The position numbers were made by a program, and so were the translations under genes. This document shows positions 39,767-47,827 of a stretch of 64,000 bases of DNA, in pieces (within the stretch, counting starts at the first letter, position 1; every line of letters begins with the position of its first letter). The DNA lies in NCBI RefSeq assembly GCF_002222595.2, contig NZ_CP022413.2, positions 1,938,001 to 2,002,000 on the forward strand, read 5' to 3'. This DNA is from Blautia hansenii DSM 20583. GTDB lineage: Bacteria; Bacillota; Clostridia; Lachnospirales; Lachnospiraceae. The notes beneath the pieces were generated by a model. It saw only the letters and a program-made list of their open reading frames with translations, ran no database searches and was not told the origin of the DNA.

Positions 39767-41602
39767 TTATGCAAAGGCGTCTGGATCGTCGATGTCATCA
39801 TAGTTGAGGATGTCCTCGTCCTCTTCCGTGAGTGCATCGTCCGACACAGCCACCTCATACATCGTACACGCCTCGTTCAGCCCGGGCCGCCTACGGCGGT
39901 TAATGAGCCTGTCGAGGTCAAAAGCGTTTTTCTGTTTATCGGCCTCCGCCGTATAACGGTAGTTCGGATGCCGTTTCAGATCATACTTGGGAGAGAAGAA
40001 CGGGGGCAGGCCCCGAAGCTGCAAAATACATTTGTCTCCCGGCATGGTTGCAAGTTCGGCTGGGGTCATTAGTTCCCGGCCCAGCCGCTGGGTATTTTGA
40101 CTGTAGCTTTCCGACTGGCCACGGGAGCGGCTGTCGGTCTGCATACTGATTGTGGCTTTTCCCAACCAGTTCTCGGATATTTCCTTGATGGTGCTGGCTT
40201 CGCGGCCACCAAGGAACACCACGCTGTCCATGTTGCCGAGGATTGTCTCGGCGTGTTTATCGTAAATGGCCTTGCACTGTGCCAACTGCTGATATAGCAG
40301 GCACAAACTCACCTCACGGGAGCGGATAACTGCGACCAGCTTTTCGAGCTGGGGCACCTGTCCCGTGTTGGCTGCCTCGTCCCACAGCACCCGTACATGG
40401 TGCGGCAGGCGGCCACCGTGAACATTGTCCGCCCGTTCACACAGGAGGTTGAACATCTGCGAAAATGCCAGCGCCACTAAAAAGTTGTAGGTCTGCGTGG
40501 TATCGGAAATGATGAAGAATACCGCCGTTTTCCGATCTCCGATGCGGTCAAGCTCCAATTCGTCATAGGCCATGACCTCACGAAGCTGCGGGATGTCAAA
40601 GGGAGCCAGCCGCGCACCGCAGGAAATCAAAATGCTTTTTGCCGTCTTGCCGCTGGCCAATTTGTACTTTTTATACTGTTTGACCGCGAAGCAATCCGGC
40701 TTGCGCTTTTCAAGCCCGGCAAACATATAGTCCACCGCGTTCATAAAGTCCTCGTCATCCTCCTTGACCTCCATGCCGGAAATCATATCCACAAGGGTAT
40801 TCATGTTCCGATCCTCGGCAGGCCCCTCGAAAATGATGTAGGCGATCAGAGCACAGTACAAAAGCGTTTCCGATTTCGTCCAGAATGGATCGCCTTCCTT
40901 GCCTTCGCCCTTGGTGTTGGAAATCAGGGCATCCACGAATTTCAGAATATCGGCCTCGTTGCGGATATACGCCAGCGGGTTATAGTGCATGGATTTTGAA
41001 AAATCTATGCTGTTGAATACCTTGATTTTGTACCCGCGTTTTTGCAAGAAAGCTCCGACCTGTCCCAGCACACCGCCTTTGGGATCGACCACCACATAAG
41101 AGGAATGAGCCTGTAAAAGCTGGGGCGTGAGCCAAAAGCGGGTTTTGCCGGAGCCGGATGAGCCGATAATACAGCAATTCAGGTTTCTGGCATTTGCGGG
41201 GATTTTAGGGCGGGTGTTCATCGTGAGAAACTCCGTCCCGGTCAAAATCACGTTGTTTTCAAACTTCGGATCGACAAACGGTTTGATGTCTTTTTCCGTT
41301 CCCCATCGAGCGCTGCCGTATTCTGCATCCCGCCGAAACTTCTTAGCGTTCTTGCTTTTGAAATAGATCAGCAGCCGGAAACCAACTGCGCCTACAATAC
41401 CAACAAGCCAATCCAGCGGGACAAGGCCGGGGGCAAAGTCCGCAAAGGCCGGGCCAATCGTCTGGCCCAGCCCGATGAGCTTATGTGCAAAATCGTTCCC
41501 CGCCGCCAGCCGGTAGGCCGTTCCCAGCTTGAGGAACGCCCACAGGATGAACAGATAGGGAATGTTCGGAATGAGATATTTTCTGATCTTATCTGTCCTC
41601 AT
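39767..41602 (-). CDS. virD4: VirD4-like coupling ATPase (CD1115 family)
   Basis: A 611-residue T4SS coupling protein that brings the relaxase-DNA complex to the channel. It has N-terminal transmembrane helices (NIPYLFILWAFLKL, WLVGIVGAVGFRLLIYF), Walker A IIGSSGSGKTRFWL, the DPKGG motif (VVVDPKGGVLGQVG), and Walker B with LWDEAANTGQVPQLEKLVAVIRSREVSLCL. ATG 41,602 lies inside the 3' end of pcfB (14-nt overlap). The acidic C-terminus (ALTEEDEDILNYDDIDDPDA) is a usual relaxase-docking feature. Confidence 0.95.
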   Translation of the reverse strand: MRTDKIRKYLIPNIPYLFILWAFLKLGTAYRLAAGNDFAHKLIGLGQTIGPAFADFAPGLVPLDWLVGIVGAVGFRLLIYFKSKNAKKFRRDAEYGSARWGTEKDIKPFVDPKFENNVILTGTEFLTMNTRPKIPANARNLNCCIIGSSGSGKTRFWLTPQLLQAHSSYVVVDPKGGVLGQVGAFLQKRGYKIKVFNSIDFSKSMHYNPLAYIRNEADILKFVDALISNTKGEGKEGDPFWTKSETLLYCALIAYIIFEGPAEDRNMNTLVDMISGMEVKEDDEDFMNAVDYMFAGLEKRKPDCFAVKQYKKYKLASGKTAKSILISCGARLAPFDIPQLREVMAYDELELDRIGDRKTAVFFIISDTTQTYNFLVALAFSQMFNLLCERADNVHGGRLPHHVRVLWDEAANTGQVPQLEKLVAVIRSREVSLCLLYQQLAQCKAIYDKHAETILGNMDSVVFLGGREASTIKEISENWLGKATISMQTDSRSRGQSESYSQNTQRLGRELMTPAELATMPGDKCILQLRGLPPFFSPKYDLKRHPNYRYTAEADKQKNAFDLDRLINRRRRPGLNEACTMYEVAVSDDALTEEDEDILNYDDIDDPDAFA

Positions 41603-42068
41603 GGGCCACCTCCTTTGCACGTTCTTTCTGCTTCGGCTTTTCTTTGGAAAGCTGATCTGCCGCCTGTTGCAGTTGTTCCCGGATGGGAACACGGTTCGAT
41701 TTTGCTTTGCTTAACACTTTCCGGGAATACTCAGAAAAGCAGGCGGTCATTGCGTCTGCCTGTCCAGCCTTGAAAAACAGCAGGTATTTGTCCGGCCCGG
41801 TTTTATAGAACGCATAGTCTACATTCCATTTCCGGGCCACGCGGTCAAAGGACTTGGCATCCCCGGATAGCTCAATGCTGTTGGTGGCTGTACCGTGGGC
41901 CATGAGCTTTCGCACACTTTGTTTTCCATGCGGTACTTGCCGCCCACGGTATGCCTTGCGGATCTTCCGGCCCACCATGCCCAGCACATACGCCAGTCCC
42001 CGCGCCGTCAGCTTGGTTGTTTTTACGGATATGGCTATCGTGTGCCGGGAAATATCTTCATCAATCAG
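41589..42068 (-). CDS. pcfB: PcfB-family conjugation protein (near-cognate start)
   Basis: A 159-residue protein of the PcfB family (DUF3801), which acts with the coupling protein as a relaxosome adaptor. Seen blocks: ISRHTIAISVKTTKLTARGL at the N-terminus, GRKIRKAYRGRQVPHGKQSV, and DRVARKWNVDYAFYKTGPDKYLLFFKA. There is no ATG, GTG or TTG at the right distance from GGAGGCGG; the frame begins CTG-ATT-GAT-GAA directly after an in-frame TAA. CTG at 42,068 is therefore the probable start. The next canonical codons lie more than 20 residues inside the conserved region. Confidence 0.82.
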   Translation of the reverse strand: MIDEDISRHTIAISVKTTKLTARGLAYVLGMVGRKIRKAYRGRQVPHGKQSVRKLMAHGTATNSIELSGDAKSFDRVARKWNVDYAFYKTGPDKYLLFFKAGQADAMTACFSEYSRKVLSKAKSNRVPIREQLQQAADQLSKEKPKQKERAKEVAHEDR

Positions 42069-42082
42069 TTACACCGCCTCCT

Positions 42083-42107
42083 TCCTTGGGACAATTTGTC
42101 TCGAAGT
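42083..42107. repeat. Dispersed ICE palindrome, copy 9
   Basis: TTGGGACA and TGTCTCGAAGT half-sites, in the 43-nt gap between ardA and pcfB. Confidence 0.85.
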
Positions 42108-42111
42108 GCCA

Positions 42112-42825
42112 TCACCGATCCCCACGGTCTTTTTTCTGCATTTGACGGTAGCCCTCCAAAGAAGAACCGTCTATGATTTCCTGATAAGCGGCCATTTGCT
42201 CCCGGATAGAGAGCTTCGGGAAAGAGAATACCTTATGTTCCTTGGGAATATCCTGCAAGCCGTGATACACTTCCACGAAATGATCGCTTTCTTTGACAAC
42301 ATAGCCGCCCGGAGCAAAATGGCCGTTTTCGTGGATGCAGGCATCCCGGCCATACGCCTCATAATCGAAATACGGTTTTACCTGATCCGGCACATCCAAC
42401 ATTTCCAGATCGTCCACATAAATACGCCCCAGCGTTTCCTCATCGGATACGCCGGGGTAAAAGCCGTAACAGTCCAGATTTTGTGTCAGATTGATGATGT
42501 CCCGCACCGAAGAACAGTGATCGCCGCTGTCGAGGACGGCCTCCAGTGTTTCCAGCTCCGATGAGGTAAACTCGGAAAGCAGGCAGGCCAGATGATTAAG
42601 CTCATCCAGATTTTCATACTCGCTCAAATGGTCATAGAGCCCCAGCACATCCCCATCGAAAGAGGTAATAAAAATTTCCTGATAGCGGACGCCATCCACG
42701 CCGATCCGTTTCAAGAGAGCCTCCACCTCCTGGGCGGTTGTGGGAAATTTCAGTGTTTCACCCACAAGCTGGCCCTCGCTGTACTTCCCCGCATTGGTAA
42801 CGTAGGCTTCAAACAGGGTCGCCAT
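42112..42825 (-). CDS. ardA: Antirestriction protein ArdA
   Basis: A 237-residue acidic protein of the ArdA family, a DNA mimic that blocks type I restriction enzymes when the element enters a new cell. Typical blocks: EIFITSFDGDVLGLYDHLSE, LDELNHLACLLSE, FYPGVSDEETLGRIYVDD and FDYEAYGRDACIHENGHFAPGGYV. ATG 42,825 overlaps the stop of the next gene upstream. Early position in the operon fits expression on entry. Confidence 0.93.
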   Translation of the reverse strand: MATLFEAYVTNAGKYSEGQLVGETLKFPTTAQEVEALLKRIGVDGVRYQEIFITSFDGDVLGLYDHLSEYENLDELNHLACLLSEFTSSELETLEAVLDSGDHCSSVRDIINLTQNLDCYGFYPGVSDEETLGRIYVDDLEMLDVPDQVKPYFDYEAYGRDACIHENGHFAPGGYVVKESDHFVEVYHGLQDIPKEHKVFSFPKLSIREQMAAYQEIIDGSSLEGYRQMQKKDRGDR

Positions 42826-43166
42826 CAGCGGCGGCCCTGTCCCTTGACGGTCAGGATGCCCTCAAGGGTTGTTGCCGTAATTCCCAGCCGCTGGGCCACG
42901 GCAATATCATTTTTCATGGCTTCGGTCATACTGTGCCCGCAGACAACCAGCACATGAGAACGGCGGAGCAGGTCACGGCTCATGTCGATGCCGCTTTTAT
43001 GCTCCTCGGGAACAGCATCGTTGAGAAACAGGGGCAAGTACAAAGGCGGACAAATAGGAGAAAAGCCTGCCTCATACACGGTGCGGCAATACTGCGCCGC
43101 CAGTTCTGCGTTTTCGCTATCGCCGCCGAGCCATGCAGCGGTGATATAAGCAAGGGGTCGTTTCAT
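42825..43166 (-). CDS. DUF4406-like protein (nucleoside deoxyribosyltransferase fold)
   Basis: A 113-residue protein: PLAYITAAWLGGDSENAELA at the start, AGFSPICPPLYLPLFLND in the middle, and SRDLLRRSHVLVVCGHSMTEAMKNDIAVAQRLGI, which resembles the small Rossmann-like DUF4406/deoxyribosyltransferase-like family common on ICEs and phages. No catalytic residue can be assigned with confidence. It is coupled to ardA by a 1-nt overlap. Confidence 0.75.
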   Translation of the reverse strand: MKRPLAYITAAWLGGDSENAELAAQYCRTVYEAGFSPICPPLYLPLFLNDAVPEEHKSGIDMSRDLLRRSHVLVVCGHSMTEAMKNDIAVAQRLGITATTLEGILTVKGQGRR

Positions 43167-43242
43167 CGTTCATACCTCCGATATTTTAATAAGAAAGTTC
43201 AACCCAAACCCCACGCCCTTTCCCAGTCTTGGGAAAGGGGGC

Positions 43243-43405
43243 GGCTCTGGAGGATATACCCCCGCCGCTTGCCGGGGAAATAGCACAGCCGGGGCAGACC
43301 GTCAAGGGCGAGCCGCCGAAAACGGCGGTGCGCTGCACCCTTGACGGCCCACTCCCGGCTGTACTAAAAAACAGGCGGCGACGGGGGATATATACCACCA
43401 GAGCC
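43243..43405. repeat. 163-nt nested inverted repeat (cruciform/structured RNA candidate)
   Basis: The outer arms are GGCTCTGGAGGATATA (43,243 on) and TATATACCACCAGAGCC (to 43,405). Inside, ACAGCCGGGG pairs with CCCGGCTGT, GACCGTCAAGGG with CCCTTGACGGCC, and GCCGCCGAAAACGGCGG closes the tip. A separate hairpin (CCCTTTCCCA/TGGGAAAGGG) lies just to the left. There is no ORF in this 280-nt gap between parB and its neighbour. It could be an origin (single-strand or oriT-like), an attenuator, or a structured RNA. Confidence 0.75.
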
Positions 43406-43422
43406 TCTGCGTGAGGGCGGGG

Positions 43423-43447
43423 CCCTCGGGACAAAGTGTCTCGAAGT
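43423..43447. repeat. Dispersed ICE palindrome, copy 10
   Basis: CTCGGGACA and TGTCTCGAAGT half-sites, directly after the parB stop codon and 18 nt from the large inverted repeat. Confidence 0.85.
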
Positions 43448-43449
43448 TG

Positions 43450-44895
43450 TTACTTGTCAAGTTCCTGCTTTTTCGGGGCTTTTGCCAGCTCCGGCGGCTG
43501 TTTTTCTTTCCAGTCATCCAGCAGGGACATAATCTGTTCTTTCATTTTGGCGGGAGTGACCTCCTTGCCAAAATACTTTTCCAGTTCCGCAGTAGAAATA
43601 ATCACGCCTCGATCCTCCTTTTTCTGTTCTGATAAGATACCGTCAATGACATCGCCGTTAAGCTTGCCTTCCTTATCCAGCTCCCGGAGCCGTTTAGCCT
43701 GGGCCAGCGAGGGCGAAGCCTGCTCCCCGTCAATGGAAACAGCAATAAGCCTCTGATTTTTCGGTTTGATGTAGGAAAGCTCCACGGCAGGCATGAAGCC
43801 CATCTTTTTATCGTCTACCTTATCCAGAAGCTCCGGCACAAGGGAGTTGAGCCGCAAGTAGCGCATGACCTTTTTATAGTTCATTTCATGCGCCTCGCCT
43901 ACAATCTCAACCGAGCGTTTCCCGACATCGCCTTCCGCAACACCTTTCAGCCGCCCGCCCTGATGCTTGATGTCCTCAACCTCGAGTTCCAGCAGCGCGG
44001 CCAATTCGCTGGGGAGCATCCCGTCACGCTGCTTGTTGCTGTCCTTCATGGCCTGTACCGCTTCGTGGTCGGTCATTTCACGGACGATAAAGGGCATTTC
44101 ATCCAACCCGGCCAGCTCGCTACCGTGGGTACGGCGATGGCCCGCTACAATTTCGTAGCCGTTTCCATCTTTCTCCGGGCGGGCAAGACCGGGAACCATT
44201 ACACCGTTTACGCGGATAGAAGCAACGATTTCCTGCATCTTCGCATCGTCCCGTACCTTAAAGGGGTGCGGACGGAATGTGTGAAATGGATGAACCTCGG
44301 AAAGTTTCAGATAAACCAGCTTGCCTTCCTCAACCGGGCGTGGAGGTGTGGTCGGCGCGGGAGCCGTCTGTTCCACAGCAGCTTCCTTCGGTGCCGTATC
44401 CTGTGTGGGCTTTACGGGCTCCTTGGCATCCGGGGCCTTTCCGTCACTTCGGGACACTTTGTCTCGTTTGGACGGCTTGGGCTTGTCAGGGGCCGCCTTA
44501 TCCGCCTTGGGTGGGCGGCCCTTGTGGGCCCCAGCCGATTTCTCCGCTTTCTGATTTTCAGTCGCGGCCTTTTCCGCTTTCGGCGGACGGCCACGGCGCG
44601 ACTTTTTCGGCTCCTCCGTATTGGCGGGCTGCGGTGTTTCTCCGTGGGCTGCTGCCTCTGGCGTTTCGGTGGTTTCCGCCTTTTCGACTTCGGCGCGGGC
44701 GTTCTGCCTCTTTTCCGCCATAAGTTCATTGATTTTGTCAAAGGACACAACCACATCGCCGGACTCAGGTATGGCAGGCCCGGTCTGTTCCTGCTGGGGC
44801 TCAGACGCTGCGGCCTGTTCGGGTGTGGTGATAGGCTCGGCGGCCTCCGGGGAAATATTCTCCGCAGGGCCAGTATTCAATTTTTCATCGGCCAT
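43450..44895 (-). CDS. parB: ParB/RepB-like partition protein of the ICE
   Basis: A 481-residue protein. The first 170 residues are low-complexity Ala/Pro/Lys. The ParB N-terminal domain follows (LVYLKLSEVHPFHTFRPHPF, then RDDAKMQEIVASIRVNGVMVPGLARP) with the CTP-binding box YEIVAGHRRTHGSELAG. Next comes a DNA-binding HTH (GKRSVEIVGEAHEMNYKKVM) and a C-terminal region. ParB proteins bind palindromic parS sites. No ParA gene is seen next to it in the window. The gene itself carries a copy of the dispersed palindrome (44,446-44,470), and another lies just past its stop. Confidence 0.9.
   Translation of the reverse strand: MADEKLNTGPAENISPEAAEPITTPEQAAASEPQQEQTGPAIPESGDVVVSFDKINELMAEKRQNARAEVEKAETTETPEAAAHGETPQPANTEEPKKSRRGRPPKAEKAATENQKAEKSAGAHKGRPPKADKAAPDKPKPSKRDKVSRSDGKAPDAKEPVKPTQDTAPKEAAVEQTAPAPTTPPRPVEEGKLVYLKLSEVHPFHTFRPHPFKVRDDAKMQEIVASIRVNGVMVPGLARPEKDGNGYEIVAGHRRTHGSELAGLDEMPFIVREMTDHEAVQAMKDSNKQRDGMLPSELAALLELEVEDIKHQGGRLKGVAEGDVGKRSVEIVGEAHEMNYKKVMRYLRLNSLVPELLDKVDDKKMGFMPAVELSYIKPKNQRLIAVSIDGEQASPSLAQAKRLRELDKEGKLNGDVIDGILSEQKKEDRGVIISTAELEKYFGKEVTPAKMKEQIMSLLDDWKEKQPPELAKAPKKQELDK
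44446..44470. repeat. Dispersed ICE palindrome, copy 11
   Basis: ACTTCGGGACA and TGTCTCG half-sites, inside the low-complexity N-terminal coding part of parB. Confidence 0.85.
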
Positions 44896-44980
44896 TTACG
44901 ATCCTCCTTTTCGTTAAAGTTGCACAAATTTGAACGCTAAAATTTTGTAGTTATTTTTGTGCCTCCTTTCCGTCTATCCA

Positions 44981-45023
44981 CGCAAAAAAGCCGCCCGTTT
45001 TTCATGCCGGACGGCTTTTTGCG
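44981..45023. terminator. Bidirectional terminator at the ICE right side
   Basis: CGCAAAAAAGCCGCCCG and CGGACGGCTTTTTGCG form a long stem with A/T runs on both sides, so it can stop transcription from either direction. Confidence 0.8.
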
Positions 45024-45086
45024 TAATGTGATAGATCAAATATTATTTTTTCTGGTTTGTAGGCTCCGAAAAGCCTTGTATTTACA
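45024..45086. other. Probable ICE/phage junction
   Basis: Within about 60 nt the strand of coding flips, the GC content drops sharply, and the ICE palindromes stop. A small hairpin (AGGCTCCGAAAAGCCT) lies at 45,061-45,076. The exact point and any att duplication cannot be given because the other ICE end is outside the window. Confidence 0.5.
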
Positions 45087-45578
45087 GTGTTCCTAATAGG
45101 AAGTAATCATAAGATTATCAATGGATATTTATTACCTAAAAACATGGAGTGCAATCTTACAATAGATGAAATTTTAGATACTTCTGATTATGATTACGAA
45201 AATGTCCGGAGAGATAATGTAAATAAGATTATTGGAATGCTTTCAGATTTTTTAGAATATTCAAATCTTCTATTTAAAGATCATAAATGTGGAGATAAAT
45301 ATAAAGAATATATGGAAACAAAAAACTGGCTGTACACGCAGATAAATCAATTAACTATAAACAAAGATACCATTATTGCTTTATATAGGAAACTAAAAAA
45401 AGACGAACAATTAAAAAAATACGTTATGACTATTTTATTTAATATAGGAAATCATGAAGCTTTTGATTTAATCAAGCAATCAGCAGAAGATATTCCTTTC
45501 CTTATTAAAGACGACAATGGTGATATTGATATATATGGTCTAAAATATTCGAAAACATACAAAAAACCTTCAAAATAA
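45063..45578 (+). CDS. Phage-side hypothetical protein, probably 5'-truncated
   Basis: The frame is open from 45,063 and the first possible starts (GTG 45,087, ATG 45,144) have no ribosome-binding site, whereas nearly every other gene in this region does. The product is an AT-rich-encoded, helical, charged protein (MECNLTIDEILDTSDYDYEN, then LYRKLKKDEQLKKYVMTILFN). It probably lost its 5' end when the ICE inserted. No domain recognised. Confidence 0.6.
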   Translation, partial: APKSLVFTVFLIGSNHKIINGYLLPKNMECNLTIDEILDTSDYDYENVRRDNVNKIIGMLSDFLEYSNLLFKDHKCGDKYKEYMETKNWLYTQINQLTINKDTIIALYRKLKKDEQLKKYVMTILFNIGNHEAFDLIKQSAEDIPFLIKDDNGDIDIYGLKYSKTYKKPSK

Positions 45579-45629
45579 TTCAAGTTTTGTTTTTGACGAT
45601 GCAAAAAAAGTAAATAAAATATTACCTTT

Positions 45630-45660
45630 TTTGCATGTCGAGAACGTGGGTGTATTGGAA
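45630..45660 (+). promoter_or_regulatory. Shared phage upstream motif, copy 1
   Basis: TTTGCA, 8 nt, AACGTGGGTGTAT, then TGGAA, located 37 nt before the zinc-ribbon gene. The same arrangement recurs at 59,161-59,192 upstream of the portal gene. Possible phage promoter or regulator site. Confidence 0.45.
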
Positions 45661-45696
45661 GGAAAAAACAATAGTGATTTAAAGGAGATAATAAAA

Positions 45697-46050
45697 ATGA
45701 AAAAAAATAAATATAATCAAGATACTTTTACAAATCGTTTCACAGGTGAGGAATTATCTACTTATCCTACTCCTTTTGCGGAGTTAAGTAAAGTATCTAA
45801 AAGAACTAAAAATGAAAATAAGTTAAATTCTCAAATCGAAAAATTCACAGGACGTTATATTTGTAAGTTTTGTGGTGAAAAAATGGATTGGGTTTCAGAT
45901 ACAAATGTTATGGTATGTAAAAATCCATTATGCAATGGTCATGAGAAAACATTAAAAAATAAAAATGGTGATGAACTAAAATTAGCTGAACCATCCATGA
46001 AAATTTTAACAAAACGTGGTACAGCTATTGCAGAAACACTCTTAGGTTAA
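45697..46050 (+). CDS. Phage zinc-ribbon protein
   Basis: A 117-residue basic protein. CKFCGEKMDWVSDTNVMVCKNPLC is a four-cysteine zinc ribbon around residues 60-83. ATG 45,697 follows AAAGGAGATAATAAAA; the upstream extension in the same frame covers the shared motif and is unlikely to be coding. A role in DNA/RNA binding is inferred from the zinc ribbon only. Confidence 0.75.
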   Translation: MKKNKYNQDTFTNRFTGEELSTYPTPFAELSKVSKRTKNENKLNSQIEKFTGRYICKFCGEKMDWVSDTNVMVCKNPLCNGHEKTLKNKNGDELKLAEPSMKILTKRGTAIAETLLG

Positions 46051-46071
46051 TTAAGAAAGGATAAAAAGGAT

Positions 46072-46695
46072 ATGGAAAAATTATTAGTAACTCAGGCTTT
46101 AAATGAATTAAAATTATTAGACTCAAGAATTTTAAACGAAATTGAAAGAAGCAAATTTGTTGCATCTGCTAAGAAAATCGAAAAGAAAGTTACTCCTCAT
46201 GTAACAAAAGAAGAATTTAATGCTAAAGCGAAAGCTAACTACGCTTCTATTAATGATTTAATTGCTAGAAAGTCTAAAATTAAGTCCGCTGTTATTGCTT
46301 CAAATGCTGTAACTGTTGTTGAAGTTAATGGAGTACAAATGACTGTCGCTGAAGCTTTAGAATTGAAAAATTCTATTGAATATAAAGAAGAACTTCTAAT
46401 AACTTTGAAAGCTCAATTTGCATCATCCACTAAAGATGCCTTAAATAAAAACATTGCACTTGAAGCTAAAATTGACAACATTTTAGAGACAATGGTTGGA
46501 AAGGATGCTAAAACTAAGAGCGAAGATTTTAAAGAAGTAGTAGAACCAATGAGAGAAAATGGTGAATATGCTCTGGTAGACCCATTGGGAATTGAAAACG
46601 AAATTCAAAAATTAGAAGATGAAATTTCTGGTTTCAAATCCAATGTAGATGCCGTATTACAGATTTCTAACTGCATTACTTACATTGAATTTTAA
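46072..46695 (+). CDS. Phage coiled-coil hypothetical protein
   Basis: A 207-residue, Lys/Glu-rich, almost entirely helical protein (MEKLLVTQALNELKLLDSRI, then LNEIERSKFVASAKKIEKKVTP) ending in QISNCITYIEF. It begins at ATG 46,072, 21 nt after the zinc-ribbon gene, with AAAGGATAAAAAGG upstream. No homologue comes to mind. Confidence 0.75.
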   Translation: MEKLLVTQALNELKLLDSRILNEIERSKFVASAKKIEKKVTPHVTKEEFNAKAKANYASINDLIARKSKIKSAVIASNAVTVVEVNGVQMTVAEALELKNSIEYKEELLITLKAQFASSTKDALNKNIALEAKIDNILETMVGKDAKTKSEDFKEVVEPMRENGEYALVDPLGIENEIQKLEDEISGFKSNVDAVLQISNCITYIEF

Positions 46696-47193
46696 TTGAA
46701 TAAAATATTGCCAATTATACGAAAACACTAAATTTATATACCCTATTCTTTTTGGGTTAAAAAAGAACACTATGCGATTTGATAGAGATAATGCATATTA
46801 TACTATGATATTAAGTATGTATCAATGGAATTTTAAACAATGGTGTATACATGATAGGACATCATACACATACGATTGTTTGAAAATGTGACATACATAT
46901 ACAACTATGTAAATGCTCAATGTTTAATTTTCAATTCTGTAATTCTAAATTCTTAATATTTAATTCTTAAACTGTACAATTCTTATTTCTCAATCTTTGA
47001 TAAAATCCTCAGTTTAGGTTTGGAATTTATATAAATATCCATGTGTAATCCTTGGGGCTGTATAATTGGCAATAAATAAATCAAACTGCAAATATTTACA
47101 TTTAAACTGTTGCTTACAGCAAATTTATTTAATATGGGAAAATTTACAAATTAAAAAAGATATTTAATTTTATTTATGCAGCAGTGACTTTCT
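46696..47193. other. AT-rich non-coding leader of the tRNA cluster
   Basis: Almost 500 nt without an ORF or tRNA. It contains runs such as TTCTTAATATTTAATTCTTAAA and a central less AT-rich part near 47,040. It may be an untranslated leader or hold a structured RNA; I see no convincing long pairing. Confidence 0.45.
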
Positions 47194-47279
47194 CGGAGTG
47201 TAAATCGCTAAGGAAGGCGAGCAGGTCTGTAAAACCTGTGTCATTGCGACTTGAGTGGGTTCAATTCCCTCTACTCCGA
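47194..47279 (+). tRNA. tRNA-Tyr(GTA)
   Basis: Acceptor CGGAGTG/TACTCCG, anticodon arm CAGGT-CTGTAAA-ACCTG, long class II variable arm, T loop TTCAATT, discriminator A. CCA is not encoded. One mismatch in the T stem. Confidence 0.85.
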
Positions 47280-47285
47280 TTTGAT

Positions 47286-47358
47286 GCATCGTTAGTATAA
47301 CGGAATATTATGTCTGATTTCCAATCAGAAGATATGAGTTCGACTCTCATACGATGTT
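47286..47358 (+). tRNA. tRNA-Gly(TCC)
   Basis: Acceptor GCATCGT/ACGATGT, anticodon arm TCTGA-TTTCCAA-TCAGA, T arm ATGAG-TTCGACT-CTCAT. The D stem is weak. Confidence 0.82.
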
Positions 47359-47362
47359 TTTT

Positions 47363-47451
47363 GGCACAGTGTCCGAGTGGTTTATGGTGCTCCCCTGCTA
47401 AGGGAGTGATGAGAGAAATCTTGTCCGATTGTTCGAATCAATCCTGTGTCG
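47363..47451 (+). tRNA. tRNA-Ser(GCT)
   Basis: Acceptor GGCACAG/CTGTGTC with discriminator G, TG at positions 8-9, anticodon arm CTCCC-CTGCTAA-GGGAG, long variable arm. Confidence 0.87.
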
Positions 47452-47550
47452 GTTATATTTAAGCCAAGGCGAAAGGCTTTTGCGGCATCCATCCGCATTA
47501 GAAGTGGGAAGAAGCTGGTAGCATGAGCCATAAAATCATGCAATGTTAAT

Positions 47551-47639
47551 ACATGGATGGCAGAGTCAGGCTGATTGCGGTGGTCTTGAAAACCACATAT
47601 CCAGAAATGGGTACTAGGGTTCAAATCCCTATCCATGTG
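47551..47639 (+). tRNA. tRNA-Ser(TGA)
   Basis: Acceptor ACATGGA/TCCATGT with discriminator G, TGGCAGAGT D region, anticodon arm GTGGT-CTTGAAA-ACCAC, class II variable arm, T loop TTCAAAT. Confidence 0.9.
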
Positions 47640-47676
47640 TCGGCTCAGGATTGAGTCCAATACTTGCAAGTGTTCT

Positions 47677-47827
47677 CAGTGATGATGCTGGGTACAAATA
47701 ACGGAATAACTGATAAGTAACTCATGATAGGGTATGCTCCTATCACTTATCTCCTACTTCCAGTGAAGATGCTGGATATATTTACAGAACGGAATTACTG
47801 GGCTATGTAACGAAATGTTACGTAGCC
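47677..47827 (+). ncRNA. Tandem structured RNA motif between tRNAs and the GIY-YIG-like gene
   Basis: Two similar units: CAGTGATGATGCTGGGTACA...AACGGAATAACTG (47,677-47,712) and CAGTGAAGATGCTGGATATA...AACGGAATTACTG (47,761-47,800). Each can close with CAGT/ACTG and each is followed by a strong hairpin (TGATAGG-GTATGCT-CCTATCA and GGCTATGTAAC-GAAAT-GTTACGTAGCC). The conserved unpaired part and the repeated design suggest a folded RNA domain. I could not match it to a known riboswitch or ribozyme. Confidence 0.5.

Noticed and set aside
47461..47550. Additional tRNA-Met-like gene (AGCTGGTAGCATGAGCCATAAA)
   Set aside because: The D-loop-like part is suggestive, but there is no U33, no proper anticodon stem and no T arm before the next tRNA begins. 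At most a decayed remnant.
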